Shown: positions 25,301 to 34,352, counted from the stretch's first letter. The stretch is DNA of 64,000 nucleotides from Tumebacillus_A lipolyticus (GCF_042682745.1 NZ_JBHUIO010000005.1:1116001-1180000); one strand, 5' to 3'. Made by a program: numbers and translations. The notes: a model not told the origin generated them from the sequence alone.

Positions 25301-27643
25301 ATTCAGCGTCAGACCATACTTGAGCGCGAGATAGCTTTCGATCCTGTTTCGATCGGCAGCGGTGCTCGCCGGATAGAGGATGACCTCGGAGAACTCCCCG
25401 TTAAACTGCTGCCAGTTCGAGCTGTTGCCAGCCCCGTTGCTGCCGCCGATCATCGGGATAAACTCTAGGGAGGTAAATGCCGCCGGTCTGTTCAAAGTTT
25501 GGTTTTTCCCATTCAATCGGCCAATTGCGTTTGAGTCCCCTGCATGAATATCATATCCGGCCAAGCGATATTGCCCGTAATAGGTGTACGGGATCTGATA
25601 ATACGTGCTGTTCACACCGTTGCCAACATGCAGAGCACTCGACTCTTGGGCAAAAACGGCCGCTCCGTAATTCGTGAAGCTCTGCCTAGAGCCGACGAGT
25701 GCACCGCCCGCATTCTTCCTAAAGTTGACGACCGCATATCCGTCCACATAGCTGATCTGTTGGTTGCCATCCATGCGGTTTTGCGGCAACACGTTGCTGG
25801 AACCACCGTTCTCAAACTTCACCGCCGGATTGAAGTTGACTCCGCTGCTCAGAACGCTCGGCGCCCCGTACACTGTGAAATCGTTCGTGCCGGTCTGATC
25901 ATTCCAAGCGGTCAGCTTGCCGTTGGTCGATTCCACATCTCCATCCGCCTTCAGCCACAGCGAGGCGCCACCCACCCCGCCCGGAGTACCTGCTGATGCT
26001 TGCTTCACCGTCGCCAGCTGCGAAAAGTCGCCAACCAAAAGGTTGGAATGGGCATGCTTCAGATTCCCGTTCGCCTGCTCATAGGTTACGGTCGTCTGCA
26101 CCGCATCTACTCCGGTGATCGGTTGAGACAAGGTCAGCGTGACCGATTGGCCGTTCGCCTGAATCGAGTCAATCACGAGCGTCTGCCCGTCGTTCGTCTC
26201 CACGCGGAAGCCCGCTTGGTCGGTCAGGCTCACCTCTTGATCGAACGTCAGGACGATCTGCTTACCCGATCTGCTGATCACCGCGCTGGTCACTTTCGGC
26301 GGCGTGGCCGCATAGGTGAAATACTGACCGTCGCTCAAAGTGAGGCTCGCAGCCGAATACGTTGTGCTGCCCACCTGAAGATCGGATAGCGGCACTTCTG
26401 TCGCCACGCTAAAATCGGTGTCGCTGTTGCTCACGAGCAACTTCGCGCCGGACGGAATCGCCGTTTTCGCGATGGCGACTTGCACCTGTCCGACCCCGTT
26501 GCTGTTCTCGGCCTTCCAGACGCGCTGTGCGTGGAACAAGTCTGTGCCACCGATCTGCTGATCGAACGTCAGCGGCTTGCCGTTGTCGCCCCAGAGCAAG
26601 TATTGCTTGTCCTGAGCGAATACTGCCTGGTTCGCCGAGTTGGTCTCCTCGATCGAGCCTAAGCCGATCAGAACTTGATCGCCCGTATTCGTGCTGTGGC
26701 TCTGCTTTTGGTTCAGCGATCCGTCCACATCATGGCCGATCCCGGCGATGTTGTGACTATACTGCGCATTTTCTGCCGCCTGCCAAATCGCAGCTCCCGC
26801 AGAGTTGAGATAGTTGATAGAACTGCTCTGATCGATCATATAGCCATACTTGATCGCGAGGAAGGAGCTGACCTGTTGACGCTCCGTTTCGGTGAGCACG
26901 CGGTCATAGACGATGATGTCCCCGATCGCACCTTGCCAATATTCCCCACCACCGATAATCGAACCGATCCGCGCTTGGGTGTTTCCGGTGTTCCAATAGT
27001 TTCGGTTGCCGCTCCCTAATGTTTTCATTCTGCTATACAGGCTCGCATCTGTACCGTCCCAAGTTCCGAAGAGTTCATTTGGAACTCCAACCTTCCAGAA
27101 ATTGCTAGGACTTTGAAATGCGTTGCTATGCCCGGTCAACGCACCTGTCGTGTTGATCTGCATCATTCCAATCATCTTGCTTGTCGTACTCGTTCCCCAT
27201 GAAATGATGTAGTGGTTGCCAGTGTCCACCTTCGTCTGCGCCACCGCGACGATCGTTCTGGGGCTGTTGCCCTGCGGAAGCTTGGCGATATCCAGCAGAA
27301 GACTGCTGTTGCTCCCGTTGAAATGCACGACGGGGTTGAAATTCACATTGTGTGCCGCGTCATCCCAAAAGGTAGGTTGATAGGCGGGTGTCGCTTGTGT
27401 CGCGTGGTTCTCGCTTGCGCTTCGATCCTTCCATTCGGACACGCTTTGACCGCTCGTTCCCTCCGGCTGGAGCCACAAGATCGTCCCCGCAACTCCGCCT
27501 GGGGTTCCAAAACTTTCTTCAGCATCATCCGCAACAGCTTTGGACGGAACAAATGCGTTGGTAAGACCTCCGAACGCCAAGCTAAAGATGAGCGGCACTG
27601 CTAGCTTCTGCTTCCAACTACGATTCTTGCTTCGTACTCCCAT
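22304..27643 (-). CDS. Giant SLH-anchored surface protein with LamG-like modules
   Basis: A 1,779-residue secreted protein. A signal peptide (basic start, hydrophobic core LAVPLIFSLAFGGLTNAF, cleavage near SKAVA) is followed by a LamG-like/DUF8202 module, a SwmB-type beta domain (VTSAVISRSGKQIVLTFDQEV), a second LamG-like module (starting GTPGGVGGASLWLKADG), a FIVAR-like helical segment (GDYKAAGWAAFQQALTDANG), a bacterial Ig-like domain (TKPTIKGTTDPDATVTV), cadherin-like beta repeats and three C-terminal SLH domains (ISGYPDGTFRPDRSVTRAE; MSGYPDHTFKPDGSITRRE; IAGYPDGTFRPAQQLSRAE). SLH domains anchor proteins to pyruvylated cell-wall polymer. ATG 27643 follows CAGGAGGATCG. It may bind or process extracellular polysaccharide; this is inference from the LamG-like folds. 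Confidence 0.92.
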   Translation of the reverse strand: MGVRSKNRSWKQKLAVPLIFSLAFGGLTNAFVPSKAVADDAEESFGTPGGVAGTILWLQPEGTSGQSVSEWKDRSASENHATQATPAYQPTFWDDAAHNVNFNPVVHFNGSNSSLLLDIAKLPQGNSPRTIVAVAQTKVDTGNHYIISWGTSTTSKMIGMMQINTTGALTGHSNAFQSPSNFWKVGVPNELFGTWDGTDASLYSRMKTLGSGNRNYWNTGNTQARIGSIIGGGEYWQGAIGDIIVYDRVLTETERQQVSSFLAIKYGYMIDQSSSINYLNSAGAAIWQAAENAQYSHNIAGIGHDVDGSLNQKQSHSTNTGDQVLIGLGSIEETNSANQAVFAQDKQYLLWGDNGKPLTFDQQIGGTDLFHAQRVWKAENSNGVGQVQVAIAKTAIPSGAKLLVSNSDTDFSVATEVPLSDLQVGSTTYSAASLTLSDGQYFTYAATPPKVTSAVISRSGKQIVLTFDQEVSLTDQAGFRVETNDGQTLVIDSIQANGQSVTLTLSQPITGVDAVQTTVTYEQANGNLKHAHSNLLVGDFSQLATVKQASAGTPGGVGGASLWLKADGDVESTNGKLTAWNDQTGTNDFTVYGAPSVLSSGVNFNPAVKFENGGSSNVLPQNRMDGNQQISYVDGYAVVNFRKNAGGALVGSRQSFTNYGAAVFAQESSALHVGNGVNSTYYQIPYTYYGQYRLAGYDIHAGDSNAIGRLNGKNQTLNRPAAFTSLEFIPMIGGSNGAGNSSNWQQFNGEFSEVILYPASTAADRNRIESYLALKYGLTLNDGQSDYTASNGSTKMWKADDNAGYGKRITGIGKDSGSDLEQKQSKSQEGGATVTLSLGTAIAASNKENANSIAQDDSFFTFSDNGATVAYDNRLLGKHLKTMKRVFKVDKTDSWQDGTITLQADGANGTVKTYLLISQEESFASPSSQLLLDAAGKVTLDSSKLADGAYFTFAQVDKGDLQAKVDEIVGENLVEGDYKAAGWAAFQQALTDANGVLNNQGATPSEVAAALQALTDARDGLVLATAPDLNITKPASDKIYVTKPTIKGTTDPDATVTVTIKDEHGTVVASGTATVDAEGNWSYTTPDNLPDGAYTLDVVAVKDGKQTTKGKQVTVDAVVGERLSQLDLNGLSPDGSKKIDLSPTFDPGHYGPYAGRVPNDTTEFSINPKAFAPEDTDVKVSLNGVQVAPGQWDNLPLKEGINIVKVGVYDKSGNLLNEYTTTIVRSTDKLESLVPSAGNMSPAFDADKPSYTVQVANGVEKLHLTPKALDPNAKIEISVNGGPWQTVDSGEASDDFALQVGNNQVVVRVTDPENKVKEYKLTVTRAGTGDGGTPGETKEWIPVDVVIGGDRPTGITKLQIERTKHANGKITDKVVFTPDKAAETAEKAALTGDHVARIVIPDAEDKVSEVDVNVLRETLHILQKHNIDLEIYTANGIIQIPSSSLAGLDEDFYFRLVPVKDPGLRKEVEDRAKTEPVVRKVAGKNRFEVVTRPMTIETNLSSRPVVLTLPLRDVDLPKDEQARQQYLQELGIFIEHTDGEKEVVFGDVVTLAGGELGLRFSLTKFSTFTILHFEGIKVHQNYISGYPDGTFRPDRSVTRAEIATMLANAGMLSGEATGDAVELLDVENHWAASFIKRVSATGWMSGYPDHTFKPDGSITRREMAAVAFKYLGLSGTATGNSFTDVTTDDWAHDIIAAVREAGVIAGYPDGTFRPAQQLSRAEAVTILNQLFKRGPLHGVTQSSWPDVDSSHWAFHNIEEASQKHRFTDRSAGGEDWLSN

Positions 27644-27892
27644 CTTTCGATCCTCCTGTTCCCATTGCTCGACCATGCCATCTGTCGGTCGGTAGAAAAT
27701 CGTTTCCGTCTCTGTGATTTTTTCGATTCATCACACCTTTCTGTCATTTTCTAGCACATGGCTTGTCCGCTATTTGACAGCGCCCATCTCATCTCTGGAT
27801 GCCTGCTTGTTCGGTCACCATTTACTGTATCAGGGTGAACTATACAAGAAATGAACAGCGCAGTTCGTCGTGCTCTCTTGGTGTTATTTATT

Positions 27893-27945
27893 AAAAAGAG
27901 ACCCCCTTTGCAGATGATCGCTAGGAGGTCCCTTCCGTTTCTTTC
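27893..27945 (-). terminator. Terminator downstream of the SDR gene
   Basis: An imperfect member of the GACCTCC/GGAGGTC hairpin family, followed by TCTCTTTTTA on the minus strand, 150 bases beyond the SDR stop codon. The rest of 27677-28098 has no gene that I can support; it holds the upstream region of the giant SLH gene. Confidence 0.55.
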
Positions 27946-28098
27946 GAGTATTCAATTGTCCGGTTTGTATCGATCACAAGTGCTGCAGCGCCGATCGCCC
28001 TTTCTCGTCTGGGCAATCTTGAGTCGATTCCCATCATCGCAAGCAAGACGCTTCACCAGCAGCATTCAGCATTCAGCACCTGCGAACTGCCAGAAAGA

Positions 28099-28983
28099 TC
28101 ACTTCTTTACATGCTCTGCATAGTACCTGCCCCAGTGGGGCTGACGTCCATCGATGTCTTGAAACCCGTATTCCTCCACCAGCCCCCAAGTCGAGAGCGC
28201 CTGACCCGACTTTTGGTTCACCAGAGGATCACTTGCTAACGCGACCACAGCGCGACCGAGATAGTAGGGCGTCTCCGAAGCGATAAAATGCGGTTCCTGC
28301 TCCGCCCCTGCTTGCCAGTTGTCCTCGGTGACGCCGAACAGCTCCAGCATCGCTTCTGAGCGCAAAAAACCGGGTGTGAGCGAAAGTGCGGTGATGTTCA
28401 GATCGCGGCTCTTCAAGTCGGCAGCCATCGCTTCGGCCAGATGGATCGCCGAGATCTTCGCCAAGCTGTAGAAGTTATTCCCTCTGTAGTCATAGCTGTC
28501 CCCGTCGGTGATCTCGATGATCAGCCCCTGATCGCGTTCCACCATCAGCGGAGCGCCGTATCGGCTGAGCATCATGTGTGAATGCACCGCTTGCGCCTGC
28601 ATCTGCAACCCTTTTTCTAAGCTCAGCTCCCAAAACGGTTTCCCCCACTCGGTGAGCGGATCGCCGCCCCAAACATCGTTGACCAACAGATCGAGCCTCC
28701 CCTCCTGTTCTTGGCGCACCCGCTCAAACAGTGAGATCACCTGCTCCTCTACCGTCAGATCGACCTGCACCGGGATTCCGACCCCGCCGCGCGCGGTCAC
28801 CAGCTCCGCCGTCTCTTCGATCGTCTCCGGTCGGTTCATCGCCGAGCGACTTGCACGCGTGCTGCGGCCCGTCACATACACGGTCGCACCCGCTTCTCCC
28901 AAACATACGGCGATCGCGCGCCCTGCACCGCGGGTCGCCCCCGCAACCAACGCTACTTTTCCTGCCAACAGATCGTTTCTCAT
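28099..28983 (-). CDS. Short-chain dehydrogenase/reductase
   Basis: A 294-residue NAD(P)-dependent oxidoreductase. The Rossmann motif is GATRGAGRAIA (about residues 14-24). The catalytic region has YRGNNFYSLAKISA with the YxxxK pair (Tyr and Lys), and a preceding serine is not clear in the ITDGDSYDYRG stretch, as in several classical SDR variants. The arginine-rich TGRSTRASR loop favours NADP. ATG 28983 follows AGGAGGTGGGCGAG. It is divergent from the YafY regulator over a perfect palindrome, so its expression is probably controlled by that regulator. The substrate is unknown. Confidence 0.9.
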   Translation of the reverse strand: MRNDLLAGKVALVAGATRGAGRAIAVCLGEAGATVYVTGRSTRASRSAMNRPETIEETAELVTARGGVGIPVQVDLTVEEQVISLFERVRQEQEGRLDLLVNDVWGGDPLTEWGKPFWELSLEKGLQMQAQAVHSHMMLSRYGAPLMVERDQGLIIEITDGDSYDYRGNNFYSLAKISAIHLAEAMAADLKSRDLNITALSLTPGFLRSEAMLELFGVTEDNWQAGAEQEPHFIASETPYYLGRAVVALASDPLVNQKSGQALSTWGLVEEYGFQDIDGRQPHWGRYYAEHVKK

Positions 28984-29026
28984 CTCGCCCACCTCCTGAA
29001 GTCTTACCCTCAGGATACTGCAGCAT

Positions 29027-29047
29027 ATATGACATCGACTGTCATAT
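29027..29047. promoter_or_regulatory. Palindromic operator between the SDR and YafY genes
   Basis: ATATGACA-TCGAC-TGTCATAT, a perfect 8-bp inverted repeat with a 5-base spacer. It lies 44 bases from the SDR start and 54 bases from the YafY start. A TACAAT -10 for the regulator gene lies at 29056-29061, so the palindrome covers its -35 region. Confidence 0.6.
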
Positions 29048-29100
29048 TCGCATGGTACAATTGTGCCAAGTATCAGCCTGCACCAAAGGAGGATTGATCG

Positions 29101-30075
29101 ATGAGAGCAGATCGCCTGTTGACCATCTTGCTGCTGCTGCAAATCCACAAACGCCTCACGTCTGCCGAATTGGCGCAGCGACTGGAAGTTTCGGAACGAA
29201 CGATTCACCGCGATATGGAAGCGCTGAGCAGCGCTGGCATCCCTGTCTTCGCCGAGCGGGGCAGCGGTGGGGGCTGGAGCTTGCTGGGCGATTACCAGAC
29301 CTCGCTAACCGGTCTCAAATCGGACGAGATCCTCTCCCTCTTTCTCCCGCAGCCCACCCATCTGCTCGCCGACCTCGGCTTGGAAGCGGCGTCCAAAAAC
29401 ATGTTTCTCAAACTGCTCTCCACCCTGCCCAGCGCCTCTCGCCAGGAAGCGGAATCGATGCAACAGCGCATCCATATCGATACGACCGGATGGAGTCGGT
29501 CGGAGCGCGGGATCGCCATCATCCCCCAGTTGCAAGAAGCGCTCTGGCAGCAACGCCGACTTCAGATCTCCTATCAAAAGGTGGACGGCCTGGTCGAGCG
29601 GGTGATCGATCCGCTCGGATTGGTCGCCAAAGGCAGCGCGTGGTATCTCGTCGGGATGGTGGAGGAGAATGTTCGCACCTACCGCGCCTCGCGGATTCTC
29701 AGCGCCACGCTGTTAGCTGAGCCAAGTTCCCGCCCGAGCCATTTCAATCTGCGCGCTTATTGGGAAGCAAGCGCGGCGCAATTTGTCACCAGCTTGCCCA
29801 GCTATCGGGTGACATTGCGCGCTCATCAGGCAGATCTGCCTCGCTTGCGCCGCCTCAAATTTAGCCGGGTACTCGAAGAGTCGGAAGCTGACCACAGCGG
29901 CCATCTGCAGATCGTCGTCGATCTGCAGACGTTCGATCACGCCTGCGAGTCGATTTTGAGCATGGCGACCGCGGTGGAAGTGATCGAGCCGCTCGCGGTG
30001 AAGGAGCGGGTGGTTCGGCTGGCAGAGGAAATTGTGCGCTTTTATTCGACTGCTCGTGATCATTATCAGACATAG
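29101..30075 (+). CDS. YafY-family (DeoR-HTH/WYL) transcriptional regulator
   Basis: A 324-residue regulator. An N-terminal winged helix of the HTH_11 type (SAELAQRLEVSERTIHRDMEALSSAGIPV, about 19-47) is followed by a WYL ligand-binding domain (about 140-225; RVIDPLGLVAKGSAWYLVGM, where the WYL triad reads WYL) and a C-terminal WCX-like extension. WYL domains sense nucleic-acid or small ligands. ATG 29101 follows AAAGGAGGATTGATCG. It is divergent from the SDR gene and most likely binds the palindrome between them. Confidence 0.92.
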   Translation: MRADRLLTILLLLQIHKRLTSAELAQRLEVSERTIHRDMEALSSAGIPVFAERGSGGGWSLLGDYQTSLTGLKSDEILSLFLPQPTHLLADLGLEAASKNMFLKLLSTLPSASRQEAESMQQRIHIDTTGWSRSERGIAIIPQLQEALWQQRRLQISYQKVDGLVERVIDPLGLVAKGSAWYLVGMVEENVRTYRASRILSATLLAEPSSRPSHFNLRAYWEASAAQFVTSLPSYRVTLRAHQADLPRLRRLKFSRVLEESEADHSGHLQIVVDLQTFDHACESILSMATAVEVIEPLAVKERVVRLAEEIVRFYSTARDHYQT

Positions 30076-30240
30076 ATCTCACAGCGATGCGATCCATTTG
30101 GTTCGCACGCCTGAAACAGCAAGCTCGCTTTGCCCGTCCGTCAGGGTTCCCACCATTTCAGTTCGGCTCCGGCGCTGTGATATACTTTTGTGAAATTGGA
30201 GCTTGCGGCTCTGTACAAGCTCCCCGAGGAGGAAGTTGCG

Positions 30241-30720
30241 ATGAACCTTTCAATCGATCGTTCGGAACGAGAGCATACTGCTGAGGAGTACGAAGTCACC
30301 GCCCTGTACCAGCGGTTGATCGAGAGCTGGAACAAGCGCGATGCGGATGCGATGTCCGCTACGTTTGCCGAGGATGGTGAGCAGATCGGATTTGATGGAA
30401 GCCAGCTCGTCGGTCGGCCCACGATCGCTTCCCATCTTCAGCAGATCTTTACCGACCACATCACGCCCCCATTTGTGTGCAAGCTGCGAAGCGTGCGCTT
30501 TCTGAGCGCTGAGGTCGCAGACCTTCGCGCCATCGCGGGAATGATCCCGCCTGGACAGTCTGACTTAAACCCAAGTCTGAACACACATCACACGCTCCTC
30601 GCCGTCAAGCGCGAAGGCGAGTGGCGCATCGCGCTCTTTCAAAATACTCCCGCTCAGTTCCACGGCAGGCCGGAGCTGGTCGCAGAAATGACGGCGGAGC
30701 TGCGAAAGACTCTTTCGTAA
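30241..30720 (+). CDS. SgcJ/EcaC-like NTF2-fold protein
   Basis: A 159-residue soluble protein of the SnoaL/NTF2-like fold: an N-terminal helix VTALYQRLIESWNKRDADAMSATFAEDGEQIGF, a following helix (GRPTIASHLQQIF) and central strands ending in WRIALFQNTPAQFHGRPEL. The family is often annotated as an SgcJ/EcaC oxidoreductase, but most members have no proven reaction. ATG 30241 follows GAGGAGGAAGTTGCG; the frame remains open upstream but without a site. It stands alone between the YafY and PucR genes. Confidence 0.85.
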   Translation: MNLSIDRSEREHTAEEYEVTALYQRLIESWNKRDADAMSATFAEDGEQIGFDGSQLVGRPTIASHLQQIFTDHITPPFVCKLRSVRFLSAEVADLRAIAGMIPPGQSDLNPSLNTHHTLLAVKREGEWRIALFQNTPAQFHGRPELVAEMTAELRKTLS

Positions 30721-30823
30721 GCCCCTCTACAGCCCTGATTAACGATCCATATTTTCGGGGACTCTTTTGATATTCGATGGAAATCTCTTGAATCGGGAAG
30801 CGCAAGAGCTATGAGGTGAACGT

Positions 30824-32377
30824 ATGGGAACCAGCCCTTTTACCGTGGAGCGGCTACTGCAACTGCCCGTGTTTCGCCAAGCGAAAGTGATGGCCGGGCA
30901 GGAAGGTCTGTCCAAGGAAATCTACTATACAGACTGTATGGAAACGCCCGACCTGACCGGGTTTCTAAGACCGAACGAACTGATCTTGACCACAGGCTAC
31001 TCGTTTCGCCATGAACCGATGATGCTCTGCCGACTCCTCGACGAGATGCATCGCGTCGGAGGCTCGGCAGTCGGGATCAAAGCGAGACGGTTCATTCAGG
31101 AAGTCCCCCCCGAGGCGTTGCAGAAGAGCAACCTCTACGGCATTCCGCTGTTCGACATCCCCTTGGAGATGCCGTTTATCGACATGACGCATGCGGTGAT
31201 GGATCAGATCCTCGATCGGCAAGCGTTCATGCTGCGGGAAGTGCGGGAAGTGAATCAGCAGTTTACCAACCTGGTGTTAAACAGGCGGACGACCGAGCTG
31301 GTCGTTCTGGTCGGCCATCTGCTCGCCTGTGAAGCGGCCGTATTGAATCAGGAGGAAGAGATCGAGCAATGCACCTCCTCCTTCAGCAAAGCGGAGATTG
31401 CTGAAAAGCGGGCCATTCAGATCGGCAGCAGGATCACCGGCTATCTGGCCATCTCCAGAGAATTGAAAGAGCGGGATCGCTTTGAACAGATGTGCCTCGA
31501 TCATGCGGTCACCGTTTTGGCGATCGAGTTTACCATCCGTCAGTCCCAACAGCTGCAGCGGGAGCGCGAGCAGGAATCGTTTCTGGTCGAGCTTTTTTCC
31601 GGCTCTTCCCATCAGGAGGAGCTGCTTCGCTATCGGGCCAAACAGTTGGGGATCTCCCTCCGCCAGTTTCACTATGCGATCGTGATGCGCGTCGATCGCA
31701 AGTCCGGCTTGGACAATGAGCAGCTCACCCTGTTGTCCAATCAGCTTTTGCACAAGGTGAACAAGCCAGGGCTGCATGCGCATAAGGGAGTGGTGATCAA
31801 CGACTCGCTGATCGTGCTGTGCTCGTCCACCTACGAGGAGGCGGACAAGCAGCGAGAAGAGGCGGAGGCGCTGATCGCAGAGCTGACAACACCTGCTGAA
31901 GATCTCCCGTCCGATCTGCAGCTGTTCGCCGGGATCGGAAGAGTGCGCCAGCTTCTGTCAGACGTGCCGTTCAGCTGCCAAGAAGCGCAAAAGGCGATCT
32001 CGATCGGGCAGCAGACATTGCCCAAACAGAGGATCGTTCATTTTCATGAGATTCTGGTCGAGGACTTGCTGCTCGATTCGGCAGGACATCCGGTGCTTTC
32101 GATGCTGACCTCGATGCTGATCGAGCCGATCGTCACCTATGATCGAGAGTATGGCACCGAGCTGATGGCCACGCTGAGCGCCTTTCTCCGCTCGGGCGGC
32201 AACACCAAGCGGGTGGCGGAGGAGATGTTCATCCACCGCAACTCGGTGCTGTATCGCTTAGAGCGGATCGGCGGGATTCTCCAGACCGACCTGAACGATC
32301 CTGAGGTGCGCTTTCGGCTGGATGTGGCGATGCGCGTCTGGAAAACGCAGGAAGTGGACATCCTGTCGATCCTCTAA
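30824..32377 (+). CDS. PucR-family transcriptional regulator
   Basis: A 517-residue regulator. The N-terminal PucR (purine-catabolism regulator) domain covers about residues 7-125, a GGDEF-like central region about 280-390, and the C-terminal PucR-type helix-turn-helix about 455-510 (FLRSGGNTKRVAEEMFIHRNSVLYRLERI). These proteins usually activate the catabolic operon next to them in response to its substrate. Here that is the OPT-DUF917-DUF1177 operon 340 bases downstream. The start ATG 30824 follows GAGGTGAACGT. Confidence 0.93.
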   Translation: MGTSPFTVERLLQLPVFRQAKVMAGQEGLSKEIYYTDCMETPDLTGFLRPNELILTTGYSFRHEPMMLCRLLDEMHRVGGSAVGIKARRFIQEVPPEALQKSNLYGIPLFDIPLEMPFIDMTHAVMDQILDRQAFMLREVREVNQQFTNLVLNRRTTELVVLVGHLLACEAAVLNQEEEIEQCTSSFSKAEIAEKRAIQIGSRITGYLAISRELKERDRFEQMCLDHAVTVLAIEFTIRQSQQLQREREQESFLVELFSGSSHQEELLRYRAKQLGISLRQFHYAIVMRVDRKSGLDNEQLTLLSNQLLHKVNKPGLHAHKGVVINDSLIVLCSSTYEEADKQREEAEALIAELTTPAEDLPSDLQLFAGIGRVRQLLSDVPFSCQEAQKAISIGQQTLPKQRIVHFHEILVEDLLLDSAGHPVLSMLTSMLIEPIVTYDREYGTELMATLSAFLRSGGNTKRVAEEMFIHRNSVLYRLERIGGILQTDLNDPEVRFRLDVAMRVWKTQEVDILSIL

Positions 32378-32384
32378 AACCGCG

Positions 32385-32467
32385 GCACGATCTGCCGTTT
32401 GTGATCGTGCCCAAAAAAGGGCGTGAAGTTTTAGGTCGCTTTCCATAGGGAAAAGCGGCTTTTTTTT
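32385..32467 (+). terminator. Two successive hairpins after the PucR gene
   Basis: GGCACGATC/GATCGTGCC (32385-32412) is a 9-bp hairpin without a T tract. It is followed by GTCGCTTTCC/GGAAAAGCGGC (32435-32459) with eight T, a true terminator. The remaining stretch to 32715 holds no gene; it should contain the promoter and activator site for the OPT operon, but I could not point to one. Confidence 0.7.
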
Positions 32468-32715
32468 GATAAAGTGAAAAAACAGAATTGAAAGAATCTA
32501 TCGGGAAGGGGGAAATTTCTCACGGGCAGACGGTGCGTCCGCATCGGTCTGTTTCTGTTCCAACATCATGAAGACGCTTCCAATGTTCAGCAAACTAAGA
32601 GAATCCCTTTTCCTCGACACAGCAAATAATACCAGTATCACAAGCAGCTCGAACTCAGCAAACGATGACCGTTCTTCATGACATCATCCAGTTGATCAAT
32701 AAAGGAGGCTCTACG

Positions 32716-34329
32716 ATGGCCAAAGATCAGTCACCACGAAAAAAACACCCTTCCGCTTTTGAGCCCTTTTCCTTAATTTTAAATATTGCCTTATCTGTCT
32801 TCGGGGCAATCATCGGCATGCAGTTGATCACCTCGCTCGGGGTCACGCCGAGCACCGCGATCATCGGTGCGATTGCGGCGATGCTGATCGCGCGGATTCC
32901 GATGCAGATCTTCTCCAGGTTCCGCTCGGTCCACCGGCAAAACCTCGTGCAGACCTCGATCTCATCCGCCACCTTCGGCGCGGCAAACAGCTTGCTGATT
33001 CCAATCGGGATTCCATTTGCGATGGGCAAGCCGGAGTTGATCATCCCGATGCTGATCGGGGCGGGGTTGGCGATGTTCGTCGATACCGCTCTGCTGTACA
33101 AGCTGTTTGACTCCAAAGTCTTCCCGGCCTCTGGCACGTGGGCGCCGGGCGTCGCGACCGCCGAGGCGATCATCGCCGGCGACAAGGGCGGCAAGCGCGG
33201 GATGCTGCTCGGTGTCGGCACCGCGACCGGTCTGCTCGGCTCCTATCTTGGAATTTCGATGTCGGCGTTCGGGGTTGCTTTCATCGGGAACATCTGGGCA
33301 CTGGCGATGTTTGGCGTCGGGCTGTTGCTCCGCCAATACTCCGTTCCGATGTTTCAGACAGACATCAACACGCTCTACGTTCCTCACGGCTTTATGATCG
33401 GGGCGGGCATCATCGCCCTCTTCCAAGTGGCGATGATCATCTTCAAAAAGAAAAAGCCTGCCGCAGCAACGTCGAACGGGACAGCGCAAGCGGAGGAAGA
33501 ATCCTATACGCTGAGCGACAAAACGACTTCGCGCGTCCTAGGCTTCGGCTTTCTGGCCTATCTGGTCGTGGCGCTGATCGTCGCCATCGCCGGCGGCCTG
33601 ATCACCCACATGTCGTTTGGCATGCTGATCGGTTTCCTGATCTTTGCCGCATTCGCCGCCTTTGTGCATGAGTTGATCGTCGGGATCGCCGCCATGCACT
33701 CCGGTTGGTTTCCCGCCTTCGCCATCGCCCTGATCACCCTGATCATCGGGATGATGATCGGCTTCCCACCTGTTGCGCTCGGCTTGCTCGTCGGGTTTAG
33801 CGCGGCGACAGGGCCTGCGTTTGCCGATATGGGCTACGATTTGAAAACGGGCTTCATCCTGCGCGGCAAAGGTGCCGATCCAGAGCTGGAACGAGAAGGG
33901 CGCAAGCAGCAGTACATCACCGGCCTGATCGCTTTTGGCGTTGCTTTGATCACCGTCGCCGTTTCCTACAAGAGCTTCTTTGCCCAAGGTCTGATCCCAC
34001 CTGTCGACAAGGTGTACGCAAGCACGATCGAGGCGGGCGCCTCTCCTGAGATCGCCAAGCAGTTGTTGCTGTGGGCGATTCCGGGCGCGATTCTGCAACT
34101 GTTCGGCGGGCCCAACCGGCAGATGGGCGTGATGTTCTCCACCGGTCTGCTGATCTTGAATCCGAACGCAGGCTGGGCGGTCTTGGCGGGGATTTTGATT
34201 CGGAGCGTCGTGCTGAAGCTGCGCGGCAAACAGGCGGAAAGCACGCTCAGCGTTCTCGCCGCCGGGTTTATCGCCGGGGACGCGATCTACAGTTTCTTTA
34301 ACTCGATCTTTAAATTTGCGAAAAAATAG
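32716..34329 (+). CDS. OPT-family oligopeptide transporter
   Basis: A 537-residue membrane protein with about 13-14 hydrophobic segments. Typical OPT stretches are the N-terminal FEPFSLILNIALSVFGAIIG, the repeated GTWAPGVATAEAIIAGDKGG loop and FGGPNRQMGVMFSTGLL near the end. OPT proteins import small peptides or modified peptides by proton symport. ATG 32716 follows AAAGGAGGCTCTACG. It is the first gene of a three-gene operon with DUF917 and DUF1177 genes, under the neighbouring PucR regulator. The solute is unknown. Confidence 0.92.
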   Translation: MAKDQSPRKKHPSAFEPFSLILNIALSVFGAIIGMQLITSLGVTPSTAIIGAIAAMLIARIPMQIFSRFRSVHRQNLVQTSISSATFGAANSLLIPIGIPFAMGKPELIIPMLIGAGLAMFVDTALLYKLFDSKVFPASGTWAPGVATAEAIIAGDKGGKRGMLLGVGTATGLLGSYLGISMSAFGVAFIGNIWALAMFGVGLLLRQYSVPMFQTDINTLYVPHGFMIGAGIIALFQVAMIIFKKKKPAAATSNGTAQAEEESYTLSDKTTSRVLGFGFLAYLVVALIVAIAGGLITHMSFGMLIGFLIFAAFAAFVHELIVGIAAMHSGWFPAFAIALITLIIGMMIGFPPVALGLLVGFSAATGPAFADMGYDLKTGFILRGKGADPELEREGRKQQYITGLIAFGVALITVAVSYKSFFAQGLIPPVDKVYASTIEAGASPEIAKQLLLWAIPGAILQLFGGPNRQMGVMFSTGLLILNPNAGWAVLAGILIRSVVLKLRGKQAESTLSVLAAGFIAGDAIYSFFNSIFKFAKK

Positions 34330-34352
34330 ATAGAAGTGGGGGGAGCATGCAG

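Noticed and set aside
22352..25468. Long plus-strand open frames opposite the giant SLH gene
   Set aside because: Arg/His/Leu-rich translations without ribosome binding sites, fully covered by a convincing gene on the other strand.
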